Source of the DNA: Eutreptiella sp. 'Long Island Sound 2002' | Lineage: Eukaryota; Euglenozoa; Euglenophyceae; Eutreptiales; Eutreptiaceae | NCBI GenBank assembly: GCA_964036045.1 | Contig: OZ038389.1 | Location: 36,164,912-36,228,911 of the forward strand | DNA length: 64,000 nt | Reading direction: 5' to 3' | Shown here: piece by piece, positions 47,201 through 62,200 of the stretch | How positions within the stretch are numbered: the first letter of the stretch is position 1 | Layout of the letters: each line of letters begins with the position of its first letter | Position numbers and translations under genes: made by a program | Notes under the pieces: generated by a model | Told to the model about the DNA's origin: nothing | Databases searched by the model: none | Seen by the model: the letters and a program-made list of their open reading frames with translations, nothing else

Positions 47201-50200
47201 GCGCGTAGCCCTCCGTGCAGGCCCAGCACAGCGGGCTGGCGGGGTCGTAGCCCTCCGTGCACAGGTCCTAGGGCAACAGGGCGCGCGGTGATGGCAATGC
47301 CATTGGGCGATGGGGGCCAGGCCTTTGCTTAATGATACTCAGGGGGGGGTTGGGTTGGGTTGGGCTGGCGGCCTCATGCAGGAGCAGGCCCTCGGGTGCG
47401 GGCTTCCTTCCCTGCCCCACCACGAGGCTGAACAACCTGACTGTCCGGTTCCAAGGCCGAGCGGACTATCGACAGCCACCAGACCCCACCGAAGCGCAGG
47501 TGGGCGGAAGATACCGTCGTCCTGTGTGTAGGCGCGCGCGCGGGCAGGGGTGTGGGCGGGGGCTGGGCCTTGCGTGTGGGGGGCAAGTGTGGCCTGGTGC
47601 TCCAGGCCCGGTGGGGCAGGCCATGGGAGCCTGACGCTGAGCCCACCGGGGAGTAGTGGGCCAGGGCATCGCATCCTCCTGGTCACAGAGACACGCTGCC
47701 TGCCCGTCCCACGACTGCGTACGCACGGGGACGGGTGTGCGCCGGGCACGACTGGGGGGGACCCGCGCTCCTTGACTGCCTGTTGGCACAGGTGGCGCTG
47801 CTGTACTAGCTGGGTCCCGCACTCCCACGGCCTGGGGCGCTGGTGGCAGGTGGAGGGGTCCCAGGGCGCGCTGAGCGCTTCCCTGCCTTGGGACCTGCCC
47901 GGGAAGGTTCCCGGGTGCGGCGCTGCTGCCCCGTTAGTCCTAGGGGCCCGTAGGGCACACCACCGGACTGGCCCCTCCAATACTCAGGGGGGGGGGGGGT
48001 TGGCACAAGGCCTTGGTGGTTGGCTCTATTAGCCTGTGGCGGCGCCTATTGGCCTCTCGCCTTTGAACCTTCTGCTGTGACAAGCAGGCATCCGCACTGC
48101 TGCGGGCATCCACCTTCCTGGGGTGGGAATCCAGAATGCAACTTCTGCCCATGGCGTCCTCCCCTGACGGCCTGATCAGTGCCCGGTATGCGGTCATCAC
48201 GAAGACCCCAGGCTGGGAGGGGGGGGGGGGGACTGGCTGGGGTTTTAGCTGACCCAGCCAGCCAGCCAGCCACCCACCCACCCACCCACATCAGAAAATT
48301 TTTTTGCAATGGTGCGTGAACGTTGACAGGCAGTTTGTGCTGACAGAGCTTTCAACGAGGAAAAGACCCCCAAACTGGCTCACTGCCACAATACTCCACT
48401 CCTGCCTCTCACCCGCGCCTGACGTGTGCAAAGCACATATCTATGCCCCGACCACGCCACCTGTGCACACACACCATACGACCACACACAAGATGGCAGG
48501 CGTCGTTCATGCACCGCAGGAAAAAAAAAGAAATTTATCAAAGGGGCCCGGACTTGGAGGTCGGTTTTAAGTACACAAACTTTTTTTGGCCTCCGCCCCC
48601 CCCCCCCGGCGTAGTAACAACCAGCCACTCATCAAAGGCGTGGATGGGGCACATTCATCAAAAGGTGCTGATGGGGCTCCACGGCAAAGCAACGAAAGCA
48701 CAACCCTTCAGCATGTGTTGGGCTAAAAGCACAATCACATGGTGCCCCATGCACCTTGTCCTGGTGCCCTACCTGGTTCTGGACGTGCAGCGTAAAAGGG
48801 CTGGAGGGGGGTGAGGGTGGGGGGGGGGGGGGGGCAGGGGAAGTGAAAGGGCACAGCAGCGCATGGTTGGGGAAGAACATGGTGCTGGCGATGATGGGGC
48901 GGGCATGTAGCCGGGGGGGGGGGGGGTCTGGCTCCGGTTCTGGAGACACCGGGCCCATGGTCCAAGCGGTGCGGTGTGGTGTGTGGTGTACTGTGTCATT
49001 CGGTGCCGTGCTGAGACTGAAGCAGGGATGGACATAACTCGGGGGGCGGGTCCCCCTTCCCCCTGCGTGACATTCCGTCGGGATGTTGTTTCTTCACGGG
49101 GCCCTGGACAGTCACCCGTTCTTCCCTCCGCATGTTGCGTCGGGTCGCTGCCCCCTTCCCTTGCTGGGGTGGGTCCCCCTTCCTCCCCCCCCCTACCCCC
49201 CCCCCCAACCTTGTTGTGACAAAAGCGTCACGATATCCGTCACAAAAAACCACTGTGGAGCCCTTTGGACGTCACCATATTTTTGGAACCAGCAACTTCC
49301 CACTATGGCCCTTCAGATATATCGTGACATGTCACGATCCACAACCTCCCCCCCACCCCGGGGATGCATTTGAAGGGAAGGGACCTCAGAGGTGGCCTTA
49401 GAGGCGGTGAGACAGGCGGTTGGCGGAGGTTGCCCAAGAGGTTGGGGGCGGTTACTGTCGGTTACAAATGCCATTGAAGCCGGCACTCGCCGCTACGGGA
49501 GATGGTGGCTGGGCGTAGGCTGGGCACCCTAGAGGGGGGGGGGGGGGGGGGCACCTCCCCCCCTTCGAATACATCCTTGCCCCACTCCCACCCCCTGAGT
49601 GGCGCGAAAATGAGATCCATCCCTGGACTGAAGGAGGGGGGAAGGGAACGAGAGGGAAGGGAGTAGGAGCAAAGGGGAAAGCATGGGGCATGGGAAGGAA
49701 GCAAAGCGGGAGGGGGGGGGGGGGGGGGCGAGAGGGACCTCTGAATAGTACCCGCCGCCACACGCCTCAGTGATTTCGCACGGGTAGAGGAACGTGGAGT
49801 TGAGCCAGTGGCGCCAATGGCCCGGCGTCACTTCGAAGGCGGTGCTGCCATTGCACACCGCGTTCGGGGGGCAGGACGTGCTGCAGTTGGCCCGGCCGTA
49901 GACGGCGAAGGAGTTCAGGTCGGTCTTGCCGTACACCCCCACGAACGCGCAGGACCCGACCTCGATCTCGTGGCTGTCGAGGGACAACTGCGTGACCTCC
50001 GTCATGAACCGCATGATGTACCGCTGCCCGTGGACCCCGAAGGTCGTGCCGGCGCCGAGGCTGGCCTTTTGGAAGGCGAACCGGCCGAACTCGTTGAGCG
50101 AGGCGTCCGTCTGCTGCGACACGATGGCCCCTCGCGAGTCGATCTCGGGCTGTGCCTGCAAGAGATGATGGGGAAGAGGGGGGGGGGGGGGGAGAATGAT

Positions 50201-53200
50201 GCGTGCGACAGCGGTCGGGTGGTGGTCGGGTGCTGGCCATCAGTGCCCTGGCTCAGCCCACCGCCCGTTGTGCTGTTGGGTGGTGCAAAAGCTCCTCGGC
50301 ACCCAAATCTACAGTCCGCGAGTCCCCGAACACACATTTGGCGAAATGGGAAAGATGGAAAAATGGGGGCAGATTGGGGGGGGGGGGGGGGGCATATGGA
50401 TTCGTCATAAGATCATGATAGAAATTGTATGAACAACCTCTACAAGGGGCAGAAAACTGGAGGAAAACCGGGGGGTAATGGGAGAAAAAAGGGAGAAAAA
50501 TGCAACGAGATACCCATGCTTCCCAATCCCAGTTCCCCCATTTTTTCGGAGCCCACAGACCTTCCCTTTATTTCATATTACAAAACTTAAGCATCCGGGA
50601 GCCGGGTGGAAAAAAAGGGGAAATCGAAAGCAGCCATGGGTATCGGAGATTCGGGTACCTCTGAGGCTTGGTAGTGGCATAGACTTGTGATTGTAGACTT
50701 GAAGTATTGAAGTGTGTAAAAGAGTCACGGCGAGATTCACGGTGCATTCTACTCTCCCCTCAGGCTCCACAATCTGAAATTGCCGAAAGTCGGGTCCAAG
50801 AACTTTGGGGGGTCCGAAGGCAGGGGGGGGGGGGGGGGGTAGTAGGAGGCACGTGCTGTACTGTTGGCACAAATACGGGCGGGTGGGGGATTTTGTACGG
50901 GGATTATTTCTCCGGGGAATTTCGGGGGAAGGGGGACCACCCTTGGGAGTCCCCAAGCTCCAACACCTGCACTACACTGCCGACACCCCTAAATTTTGCC
51001 GGGGGGATTTGCGCCAATTTTCCCTAAAGACGAAAGTCTCCCACGAAATTACCCCCCCCCCCCCAGTAGACGTGTAATGACCCCAAATAAATGTGTGCAT
51101 TCCCCGTGTAACTGCACGTGCACTGTAAATATGCGCCGTCCCCAATAAATGTGCACCACCTCCAAATCCATGAGTAGTTCTCCCAAATGATTGTCTTCTG
51201 CCTCAAAATAAATATCCTTCCCCAAATAACTGTGTCCTGCCCCCCAAAAGAGTGTCCCATACCCAAACAGAACATGCGGCAGACTTGGAGTGAGTGCGGC
51301 GCCGCGTGCGCTGCGATACACGCGTTTTGCCTCTGGGAGGCACATGGGGCCCCCACTTCGGAGAGTTTGGGGGGTGGGGGGGGGGGCAATGGAACATGCG
51401 CTTCTCCCGGCGCATGTGCCCGAGCTGCCCTTTGCCGACCCCACGCCTCTGATCGGCAGGTGAGGCCACGGAGGTGGACCCACTGCAAAAGGCACCCGGA
51501 GGCGTGGGGGCGCATAATGGTGCTTCCAACGTTGTTTGCTTCATGTGGGTCTGCGGCGGGTACGCACCGGAGGCGCACAGGAGGCACACAGCTCAGTCCC
51601 GTTGCAACAGTCGAGGTACACCCCCGGATCACGCTTTTGGGGGTTTGGGAACCACAACATTTACAGGCGGGGGGGGGGGTGGGGGGGGGGGGGTCGTTAG
51701 GGGACGATGTCTTGGCAAATTTTCGTTCTTCAGTTCGTTGTCGACAGGTTTCCCCACAAAATTTTGCACCGCAATCTGGGGCACTTCCTGCTCTTTGTGC
51801 ATCCTCAGTGGAGCTGGTGCCTCCTTCAGTTTGGAGAGCCAACCTGGGCCTTGATGTTGTTTTTGTATCTCTGGTGAGCTGATAGTGTTCAAAATGTGGG
51901 CCTACCAAAGGGTCACACAACTCATTGTCCACAAGGAGCCAGGGGTTGGGGATGTTGAAGTTGCCCGTGTCTGATGGCCCCGCACCAAAATTGAAGGTGT
52001 GTCGAAATTTGCCCCTCACGAACTCGTCCCCAGCCGAAATCCCCCCCCCGCCCCCCTGGTACGCTTTGCAAACTTTGGGCTGAACACTCATCACCCCCAA
52101 TCTGATGTGCGCTGCCCCGACCTCAATGACATAAACCCCCTGACATCAATGCGCACCGTCGCCCACTCACTGTTCTGCCCCCCCTCTCCAAACAAACGTG
52201 TCCCCCCAAATAAGAAATGTGCAGTGTCCCCAAACGAAAGTGCCCTCCACCCCAACAAATCCTCGCAACCCACCGTACAACGTTGCGGGCAGGGGGAAAA
52301 GACCTTCAGGATGGTGATGTTGCAGCGCTCGTCCTTGTAGCTGTCCTTGACCACGTTGCCGGCCACGTCCAGCCGCACCACCACCGGCTGCTGCTCCCCT
52401 GTGAAGTTGCCGTAGGCGTTCAGCTGGTACAGGAGGCCGTTGTCGAACCGCGCGATGCCCCCGGGCTGCGTCTGGAAGCACAGGCTGACGACCAGGCCCT
52501 CCGACACCTCGATCGAGTGCACGTACTGCCAGCCCCGGATGGTCTCGGTGAACGTGATGTTGTACGTCCCAACCATCGGGGTCTCGAGGAAGAGCTCGGG
52601 GAAGGTGGCCACCGCGTTGGTGCTCGGGGCCAGGGCAGTGAGGCCGCTGAGCTGCACGGACGTGTTCTGCTTCAGAGTTCCGGACCACGACTGACTCTGG
52701 CATGGAGCGACCTGGAACCGGCAGGACACGGGGGCTGGAGGACAGTTCGTACCTGTACCCCCTGCGTGACATTCCGTCGGGTTGTTGCTTCTTTACGGGG
52801 CCCTGGACACTCACCCGTTCTTCCCTCCGCATGTTGCGTCGGGTCGCTGCTTTCTGTCGGCCGCTGCGGCCGGTGCTCCCGCTGGTGTCATTTCCGCGTT
52901 CGGAAAGCCCAGCGGCTGGTGTGCCGGGGCTGTGCTGGATGTGGCATGGTGTGCCGTTTGCGCAGCGGTGCCCAGTAGTTGGCGTACTTGGGGTTGTGCT
53001 GGTTGCTGCGGGGGGTCGTTTGACTGTTTGACCCCCCCACCCCCTGTCCTGCTCCACCCCAGGGAAGACGGTCCCCCGCCACCCCATACCGTGCAAACAT
53101 GAATATTTTTAAAACACGAAAATTTTGCGGAAAAAAAACAATTAATATTTAGCAAAATTTTTGTTTTTGCCACTAAAAAGCCTCAAAAATATTTTTTTTG

Positions 53201-56200
53201 CGATTATTTTGAATTTGCGAGCCAAAAACTGTGCATTCCACCCATAAAATAAATTTATTTTTTGCGATTAATTTTTGTCCGACTGCCATTTTGCATTTGA
53301 TACTGTGTCCTCAATGCTGCTGTTTGCTTCAAATCTTGCAGGGACCAAACTTATCAGTTGTCTTGCAGTTGTCCACCTGATGAAATAAATGGGTTCCATG
53401 CACAACAAAGCTTGCCACAACATGACGAATACACACAGAACTCTCATCAAAACCTTGCTGGACTTCAACACTTTCATCTGCGATCACAACAAACCTGTAC
53501 GATTGTTCACAAACAGTACAAACCCTACACTCTCCGGATTATTTATTTAATTAACCTAATTTTTTTTGCGAAATCCTGTGTCCCGAACGGCAGAATTATT
53601 TAAAAAATTTGCGTTTCTTGTTTTTTTTTTGCGCTCAGAAAAAAAACACCCTGGAATTAAATATTTTGGCAAAATATTGGAGTTTGCACCGTAGGGGACG
53701 GTTGTCAAGTGACCCCCCCCCCCCCCGTGGGGAACCGCACTACCACCATTGACGCACGTTCTCAGGCACAGAAACTGCACTCTAAAACGAAAGAATACAG
53801 TGGCAGGACTGTCTTGCCTTCACGCTCGCAAGAGATGCGGCGATATGCGTCACCGTGCTCAGAATATCCAACGACCTGCGCCAAAACAGGTTCCCCTGTG
53901 GAGCAGATGAACATTACATTCGTCCCAGGGGTAGACATGGTTGTGCTGTCAAGTTCCATTTCAGCAAAAGTGAGCGAAATGTCCTGCCAAGAGTACAGGG
54001 GATACAAGTGGCAGCGCCTCACAACACAGTCACCCACACAACAACACAGTGAGCTGTAACAAAAATTTTTGTGTTGACCAAATGACGCCCCCCCCCCCCC
54101 CCCCGGTGGAAAGACAAGGGGTGGGGCAGGACAAAGAGTGGGGGGGGGAGGAAGAGGTTAGAGGTGCGGGGGCACACAGTACAGGGGGTGCAGGCACTGG
54201 GGGACGGATGTGTGGGCACGAAGGCACAGGGGGCAAGAGAGCGACAGACGTGCCACTAGTCCGGCAGGGAAGCTGAGATTCGTTAGGAATTGGCCCTGTG
54301 CCATGTGGCACTTGGTAATATCCGCTCCTCTCGCACCCGGAGCTCAGTAGGAAAAAGTCGCATCCCCATGTCTGACGCAGGAAGATCCGGCTCCCTTCTG
54401 ATCACGTCTGACCTGGCGGACGCTAGTGTCAAGTCTGGAGTAAACGCGCGGGTAGCGTTGTGTGAGTACAGGGGGTAGAGGTGCGTGGGTGCAGCGGAGA
54501 TGTGTGGGTGCAGGGGTAGTGACCGCCGCCTCCGTGTTGTTCGGTTTGGCCGTGAGCTCGGCAGAGATATTGAAGGTGGTCTGGTCGTTCAGCCCCATGA
54601 GCTCGTTGAGGCGGTTGCCCTGGGCGTCCCTGACGTACACCCGGATCACGTGCACGTTGCCCGCGTCCATCACGAAGGTGACCCTGGCCGCCGGCAGCGG
54701 CGGGCTGGCGTCGACCACGAGCCCCGCCGGCTCCCCCGTGATCACGAAGGCGCTGGTGCTGCCGCTGGTCACGGAGTACATCTGCCCATCGAGGCTGACC
54801 TCGATCTTGGACCCGACGCGCATCCCGCCCGTGACCCGCGGCACGCCCCGCGCCCACGGCTGCTGGCACAGCACCATGCTGCTGCTCTCCCACGTCACGT
54901 TGTCCGTCACGTACTCCGCGCCCCCCGGCCGGTCCTCCGTGAACTTGCACCGCAGGTACGGCGTGTTCTCAAACCCGAAGCCCGTCACTGTGACGGCCTG
55001 CGTGCTGTGCATGTAGCCCCGCCCCGGGACCACCGCCACCGACCCCTGTTGGCTCCCGAGCTGCGGTGCGGGGTACCTGAGGAAAGGCAAAGCACGTGAT
55101 GCAGTGCTACACCCGCGAATCGGGCAAGACTGGACACACTGCGGTTGGCGGTCACGCCGACATTGCGATTTTCCAGCCAACCCATGCCGGCCTGAACACA
55201 GCCGAGTCCTCGCCGGGGGCCCCGTAGGGGAGCGAGTCTTAGAAAGTTGGAGATAGCGGGACCCCTGCCGATGGCCATGCAGAAGGGAATGGGACCTGGG
55301 TTTGAACCAACGCACGGTGGCGGCTACGGGATCCTCCTTCCTGGGGGTATGGGGCCATAAAGGCTATGGGTCAGGCCATGGCTGAGTGACCCCCCAGGGT
55401 GCGGGGGGGGGGGGGGGGGATTTGGGCCTCAGCCAGCTACCCACTCATCCAGCAACCCACCCAACCCAATGGGGGGGAAGGGTCTTGCCTTCACGCTCAT
55501 CAGAGATGCGGCGATATGCGTCACCGTGCTCAGAATATCCAACGACCTGCGCCAAAACAGGTTCCCCTGTGGAGCAGATGAACATTACATTCGTCCCAGG
55601 GGTAGACATGGTTGTGCTGTCAAGTTCCATTTCAGCGAAAGTGAGCAAAATGTCCTGCCAAGAGTACAGGGGATACTCTGTACCCTCCACCCACAGTCAC
55701 ATACAACCACTTGATTGAACAGCGCCCATTGGCTGTAGTTTCGGAGGAAGGACACCACGCCATCCGGGTTCTTGTTGTCCCCTATACCCCAGAATGATTT
55801 GTTGGCAATGCTCATGAAACGCATGACTGAGAGAGCTCCCCATCAGCAGAAGAGGACGGGCTTGAAGACTCACTGTCCACGGAGGCATCCACGGAGGCAT
55901 CCGGCTCACGAACTACAGCCAATGGTTAAATTCTTTTCTCCTGACTACCGATCTCAGAACCCTTTGCCAACCCAAGCCCCCCCCCCCCCCCCCCCCAGTG
56001 GCCCAAAATGCCAGACTGTGGGGCCAACCCACCCCCACCCACCCATTTCTGTACCCAACCACCCACTGATTCCACTAAGCGATGGCCTGTGTGGGGTCCA
56101 TGTAGTGCACCCAGTGTCCAGTGCTGTGGGGGAGGGGAGGGGGTGTTCCACAAAGGCTGGGGGGATCACATGTCGTACGCCCAGTGTCTGGTGCTGTGGG

Positions 56201-59200
56201 GAACGCCAGGGGCATGTGCCGGACACCATGGGATGCCGCACTGCTGTGGCAGAGGCCACCACAGGATCATCATGCCAAAAACAAGAAATAAAAACAAAAA
56301 AAATAACAACTCCGCTGGTTGGTCTTCCACGAGGAGCAACAGAAGATCGAGTCGGCGGAACAATAGATCTAGAAAAAGCACCAGCAACACATGGGCTACG
56401 CAATCAGCATCGCTTTGTTGTGTCATGTCCTCGTCTTAGGGGTCGGTCATCAAGTGCCCACCAGAAGACGCCTGGAGGGCATGGGGTGAGTGGGGTAGGT
56501 GGGCACGGCGATGTACAAGTTGGGGGGTGCAAGTGGGAACATGACTTTATGAACCCCCCCCCTGCCCCTCCCTTATACGAGACAGTGGCTGTCTGCCCTG
56601 GTAGAGGTCGATGCACTCTCATCAACATCTAGATGCAGGCTTCCCGGCATTTTCGTCGTCGGGGGGCCTCCCTCCCTCGTCATCGTCGAGGCAGCGTTGT
56701 GTTCATGGTCCCGCAAACCGATGCAACGTGGTACCCCCCGTGCGGGGGGGGGGGGGGTCTGCGGAGTGCCCCCCCTCCCCTCCTCCGATAGTTGCCAGCC
56801 GTTCCAATATATCCCTGGGGCAAAGGCTGTGGCACGGAAGTGGCGTGGGGGGGGGGGGGGAAGGTACCTTCAACAATACACACCCCTGCCTCGCGATGCA
56901 GCACAGGTCCTCTTAGGTGAGGGAGGGTGAACATCGGGATTGAGCCAGAGCGGGCGATGGGCAGGGAAGGCCACGCTGCCGAAGACGGTCATCAGTGCAC
57001 ATGTGTCATGGGGGGGGGGGGGGATCCCATATGTAGAGGGACACTGGCCAGGGTCAGCGGGGTGAGCTCCCACACAGGATGCTGAAGGGGGGCCACAATG
57101 GGTCAGGTTTGCTTCACCGCAATTAGCTCCAACCGCGCCTGCCCCACGGTCTTCATTGCTCTCAGTTCAGTGTTCCAGATCATTGTTCTCTGTGCTTGCT
57201 GTCTGACCCCCCCCCCCTTGGGGATCCTAGAGCAATAACTTGACCGGGAGTCGCATTGTGCACCCCCCCCCCCCATCCTATAGAAAAACGGCCAGGCGCA
57301 CGGGCGTGAGCCTGGCTGCATGTTTGCACTCCTACAGCCCAACAGGCGACAGCTGACCTGGTACAGAGCCGCAGGGAGGAAGGGACCTTGGCCCTCAACC
57401 CCAGCCATTGAAAGCCATTGGGGGGTTGTTTGGGGCCCTGGTCAGCCCGGGGCGAGCCACCCACCCCCACCCCACATCAGAAAGATTTTCCTCCGGCAAA
57501 AAGGGAAGTGTATCAAAGGAGCCGGAGGTTTGAGGCCGATTTTACGTACACAAATTTTTTTTTGCCTCTGACCCACACCCTCCCTGGAGGGGGGGGGGGG
57601 GGTCCTCCTCAAGCAATAGCCTGGGCTCTCGGGACAAGGCCCTGTCTGAATGCAACAGCAACGAACGGGGGGGGGGGGGCACGGGCGGAGGGAGACCGGA
57701 TCAGCCGCACGTCGTTGGCGCTCAGCTGCTGGTTGCGGAACATGCGGACGTGCACCTGCCGCCCGAGGCACGCGTCGTCGCTGCCCTCGCCGGCCACGCA
57801 CGTGAGGGCGGTCTTGTTGAGGAACGTGGCGTTGACCTCGTGGTAGGCCCCGGACTTGAGGAGGAACGCGCACTGCACTTCGGAGGTGTTGAGGAACCCC
57901 TGGCCCTTGAACGTGATGGTGGTGCCGGCCCGGGTGTCCGCCACGTGGGGCACCAGCCCCTCCAGCGCGTACATACTGATGGTCAGCACCTGCGGCGGGG
58001 GGGGGGAGGGGGGGAGGAACGGCGTGAGCGAGGGCGAGGCAGACGTGGCATCGCGGAGGGCCGTGCCACTTGTGCATTACGCCGGGTAGAGGGCCATGCG
58101 GCAGGGCACGACACGGGTGCATTAGAAGAGGGGAGGGGGGTCAGCACCTGCAGCGCGGCGGCGGGGGGGGGGGGGTCTGAGGGAGAGGGTGCGGTGGGGG
58201 GGGGGGGGGGCAAAAAGTGTATTGCCACTGGCCAGTGCGTTGCTTGGTGATACGGGGGCCGCAGGGAGGTCACAAAGCGCCCCACACATGCATGTCCCGG
58301 TCTTGCTGGATCCGAGTGTTCTCCACGCTTGCTGAGCCGTGTTTTGTCAACGCATTGTGCCTTCATGGCACATTACAGTACAGCTCGCTGGTGATACTTT
58401 GGGGGCGGGGGTTTAAATCCCCGCCCCCCCTGGTCAACGGCACGGGCAACAGCCCCGTCTCCGAGACAGCTGACCCCCGGAGTAGTCAAACAGGACAAGT
58501 CATCCAGGGGCTCCGTTGACACAACCAAAACACGTTCGGGCCCACAGAGGGTCAGAATGAGCAGTGGCGAGAGGCCAATAGGCGCCGCCAAAGGCAAACA
58601 ATCGGATACCGAGGCCTTGTACCGATCCCCCCCCCGGGGGATTTTGGCTGACCCACACACCCACCCTAATTAGAAAGGTGTTCCTCGGGAAAAAAATGAA
58701 ATGTACCAAGGGGGCCCGAACTTGGAGGTCGAGTTTAGGTACACACACGTTTTTTTTGGCCTGCGACCCCCCGTGTGACATTCCGTCGGGTTGTTGCTCC
58801 TTTACGGGGCCCTGGACACTCACCCGTTCTTCCCTTCGCATGTTGCGTCGGGTCGCTGCGTTCTGTCGGCCGCTGCGGCCGGTGCTCCTGCTGGTGTCGT
58901 TTCCGCGTTCGCGGAGCCCAGTAGTTGGTGTGTTGGGGCTGTGCTGGATGTGGCATGGTGTGCTGTTTGCGCGTCAGCGGCTCCCAATGATTGCCGTATT
59001 GGGGGTTGTGCTGGTTGTTGCCGGGGTCGTTTGGCTGTTTGTGCTGCCCACGCCCCCCCCCCCCCAACCCCTGGTACAGGCCCCGGTCGCCACTGAGCAA
59101 TGGCCTGACTGCCACCTGAAGTAGCCGCATTCGCTTGAAACGTGCCTTTTCGGGGCCAGTGTTCAGGACTCGCTCACAGCCCTGGGTCTGGGGTTTGGGG

Positions 59201-62200
59201 GATCAATGGTCTACGCTGTTGATACCAAAGGGGGAACGTACCATTGGGGAGCGTGGGGCAGTTGCAAGTGTGCCAACAGGCGCTGCTTCAGCCCCGCGGC
59301 GCCGCGGATGTTGTAGGTCGAGGGTTTCCTGGTTTTTGGTGCGGGAACGGCGAGTCCCAAAAAGGAATTGTGGTTCAGGAGCGGTTGCAAGAGCAGACCG
59401 CTGTCCCTGGACAGCGGTTGCAGTGGCCGGCTTTCAGAGGGGTTGGAGGCGATGGGGGGCGGACAAAAGCGATTGGGCCGGGACTGACAGTCATCCTCGA
59501 AACGGGGGGGGGGGGGATGCATCAGAAGGGAGGGACCTCAGAGGCGGCCCCAGAGGCGCTTAGACAGGCGGTTGAAGGAGGTTGCTAAAGCGGTTGGGGG
59601 CGGTTACTGTCGGTTACAAATGCCATTGAAGCTGGCACTTGGCGGCAGGGAGATAGTGGCTGGGCGTAGGCTGGGCACCCTGGAGGGGGGGGGGGGGGTT
59701 GCAACACCCTCCTTCAAGCCCAGGCCTGCCCACACCCCCACGCACCACTCCCGGACGTACCAAGCGTCACACTGCCCCTTCATCCCCCCCCCAGCCCCCG
59801 GGCCCTGCCGAGGGGCACACCGCCCGCCCCGCGCCGCACCTGAAAGTTGCTGGTCGGCGTCAGCGCGTACAGCAGCCGCGTGCCCGCCTCCGGCTGCAGG
59901 GCCACCACCCGCTCCGGGAAGTCCCGGTAGCGCGTGCGCTGCGTGAACAGCGTCAGGAGCCCCAGCACCCGCGCGTCCGCCAGCGCGAACCGGTAGACCT
60001 TCGAGACGGTGCCGGTGCCCGTGCCCTCCGCGTGGAACGAGACGTAGCCGTTGCCCGCGTACTCGTCCGCGGCCATTGCGGTGACCACGGCCGTCTCGTA
60101 CGACGGCAGCTCCGTCGTCACCACCGCCTCGGCGGCCGCCGCCGTCTCGAGTCCCATCCGCAGCAGGGCCACCCCCCGGGCCTCCACCGTCCCGGTCAGG
60201 TCGCTGAGGCTGGTGAGCTGCGTGACGCTCGCCCCCACGTACAGACTGGCCCCGGCGTACATCAGCACCTGCGGAGAGAAGGGGAGGGGGGATCGCGCTC
60301 AGGGAACGCCCAATCCAATTGCGAAAAATTGGGGAAGAATTGCGGGAAAATTGTGATGCCGTACCCAAACCTCCCGAAGCCTCAGGGGGCAACACCTCTG
60401 CACAGGGGACACACAGGGCACCAGCGAGCACACGAGGGGGACAGGCAAAGGGAAGTTGCGGAAAACTTGCGGGAAATTGCGAAATATTGCGGATGTATTA
60501 GAATTAGAAAGGGGGGGGGGGGGTTTGGCTGGGACCCCCCCTCCTCCCAGGGTCCCCCGCCCAAAGCGAGCCGCAAATTTTGAAGCCTAAATCCTCTTGG
60601 CACCGAGGGCGTCGAAGCCAAAATTTTGGCTGTCAGCCTCAAACATTGGAAGGGGAGGAGGGGGGAGAGGGCCCCTGGGGGGGGGGTTTGGCACAAGGCC
60701 TCGGTATGTGATTGTTTGCCTGGGGGGGGGGGGGTATCCCCCCTCCTCCTACGGCCATTCTAATACATCACTGCCCCCCACCCCCTCCCCCTGGGGGAGT
60801 GAAGGTGGCCACCCCGTCTCACGCTCCCTCCCCGCCCCTTCTCACAGCCTCCATCCCGCATCCCCTGCAGCGCCAGCAGAACAACAACCGCAAGCCAAAC
60901 GGAGAGCCACTGCGGCCACGCCATGCACATCCCTTCTCGGCTCACGATCGAATGACTTTCTCGCAGACCGCAGGAGGCTGCTGAGCAGTGCTGATGTTGC
61001 CCACAAAATGTACGACAAATGGAACGTTTGTGGTTCGATATTCAATGCACGCTGCACTATTGGAGCTGCACTGCATGCTGGATGGGGTTGGGGTGGGGGA
61101 TACCATGGGGTTTGGTGATACTTAGGGGGGGGGGGTTAAATCCCCCCCCCGGGGGGGGATTTTGGCTGACCCACACACCCACCCTAATTAGAAAGGTGTT
61201 CCTCGGGAAAAAAATGAAATGTACCAAGGGGGCCCGAACTTGGAGGTCGAGTTTAGGTACACACACGTTTTTTTTGGCCTGTGACCCCCCACCCCCCACC
61301 CAACCCCCGGTACAGGCCTAGAATTGGTGGGACACCGGAGGATGGGTGGAAATTGAGGTCACAACCCAGTTACACAGAGTGACATGGGCTGTTCATGAAC
61401 GTCAAACCAAAGGGTTATGTGGAATGGCCTGCAAATATGAATGTGGTCCCACGCATCCATTCGGTATTGTCCCAATGCACCGCAAGGAATCAGGCATTGG
61501 TTTCCATGCACCACCCGATCCCAACAGAAACTGTCATTTTCATGTTTGCATTGCAGATTTGATTGGTAGGAAAATCTTGGACTGAAACTATCGCTAACGC
61601 AAACCACCTCCTTTGAGGTCCACCAATCTTGCATCACTGTTGCCCACAAAATGTATAACCATGGAACATTTGTGGTTTGATCTTTGATGCACGATGCCCT
61701 TTGACAAGGGCAGGTGTTGGGGTTGCTATGGGGTCAACAATTGTTGGGATTTTGGGGGTCCTAACAACATGTGGCGTAAGATGAAGGTGCAGAGGTGCGG
61801 AAACAATAGCTGTTCACAGTGCCAAACCAATGTGGCAATGTGGTATGTGGTATTGCCAGGGGGGGGGGGGGGAACTGTGCGAAAAGTGGCACCATAAAAT
61901 TTGGCACAGAATTCTGAAAATTAAAAAAAAAGGGGGGGGGGGGGTGATTTACCCCTGTGTGGCTTGATTTGTGTTTGGTTGTGTGGGTCATTGTTGGTGA
62001 CCGCAAAGGCGCCAACATGACCGTCCCCTCGTTTGATGGTCATGCCCACACAAATTCTTGTCCCTCCATCATGGGGCAATCTTGGTAGAAATTTGGGTCA
62101 TCTTGCGAGGAATGTGCCCATCCTGGTAGGAATTCCGGCCATCTCGGTAGGAATTTGAGTCACCATGTACAGCCATGTGGCAAAAACACGATGCTTCAAA

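Larger units (their letters stand above)
47268..49738. other. Intron 6: repeats only
   Basis: Holds partial R3 (47998-48062), R4-like pieces (48230-48310, 48515-48600), partial R2 (49066-49160) and R1 (49368-49530). GC-rich frames around 47310-48030 on both strands are open because of base composition. Confidence 0.6.

Noticed and set aside
47310-48030. Long GC-rich frames (up to 213 codons)
   Set aside because: Open because of low stop density; inside intron 6, no motif, both strands equally open.
53268-53477. Small minus frame with a hydrophobic start
   Set aside because: AT-rich intron 4 sequence with no splice or family support.
55772-56632. 286-codon plus frame
   Set aside because: Interrupted by homopolymer C translation, no motif, lies in intron 3 antisense.
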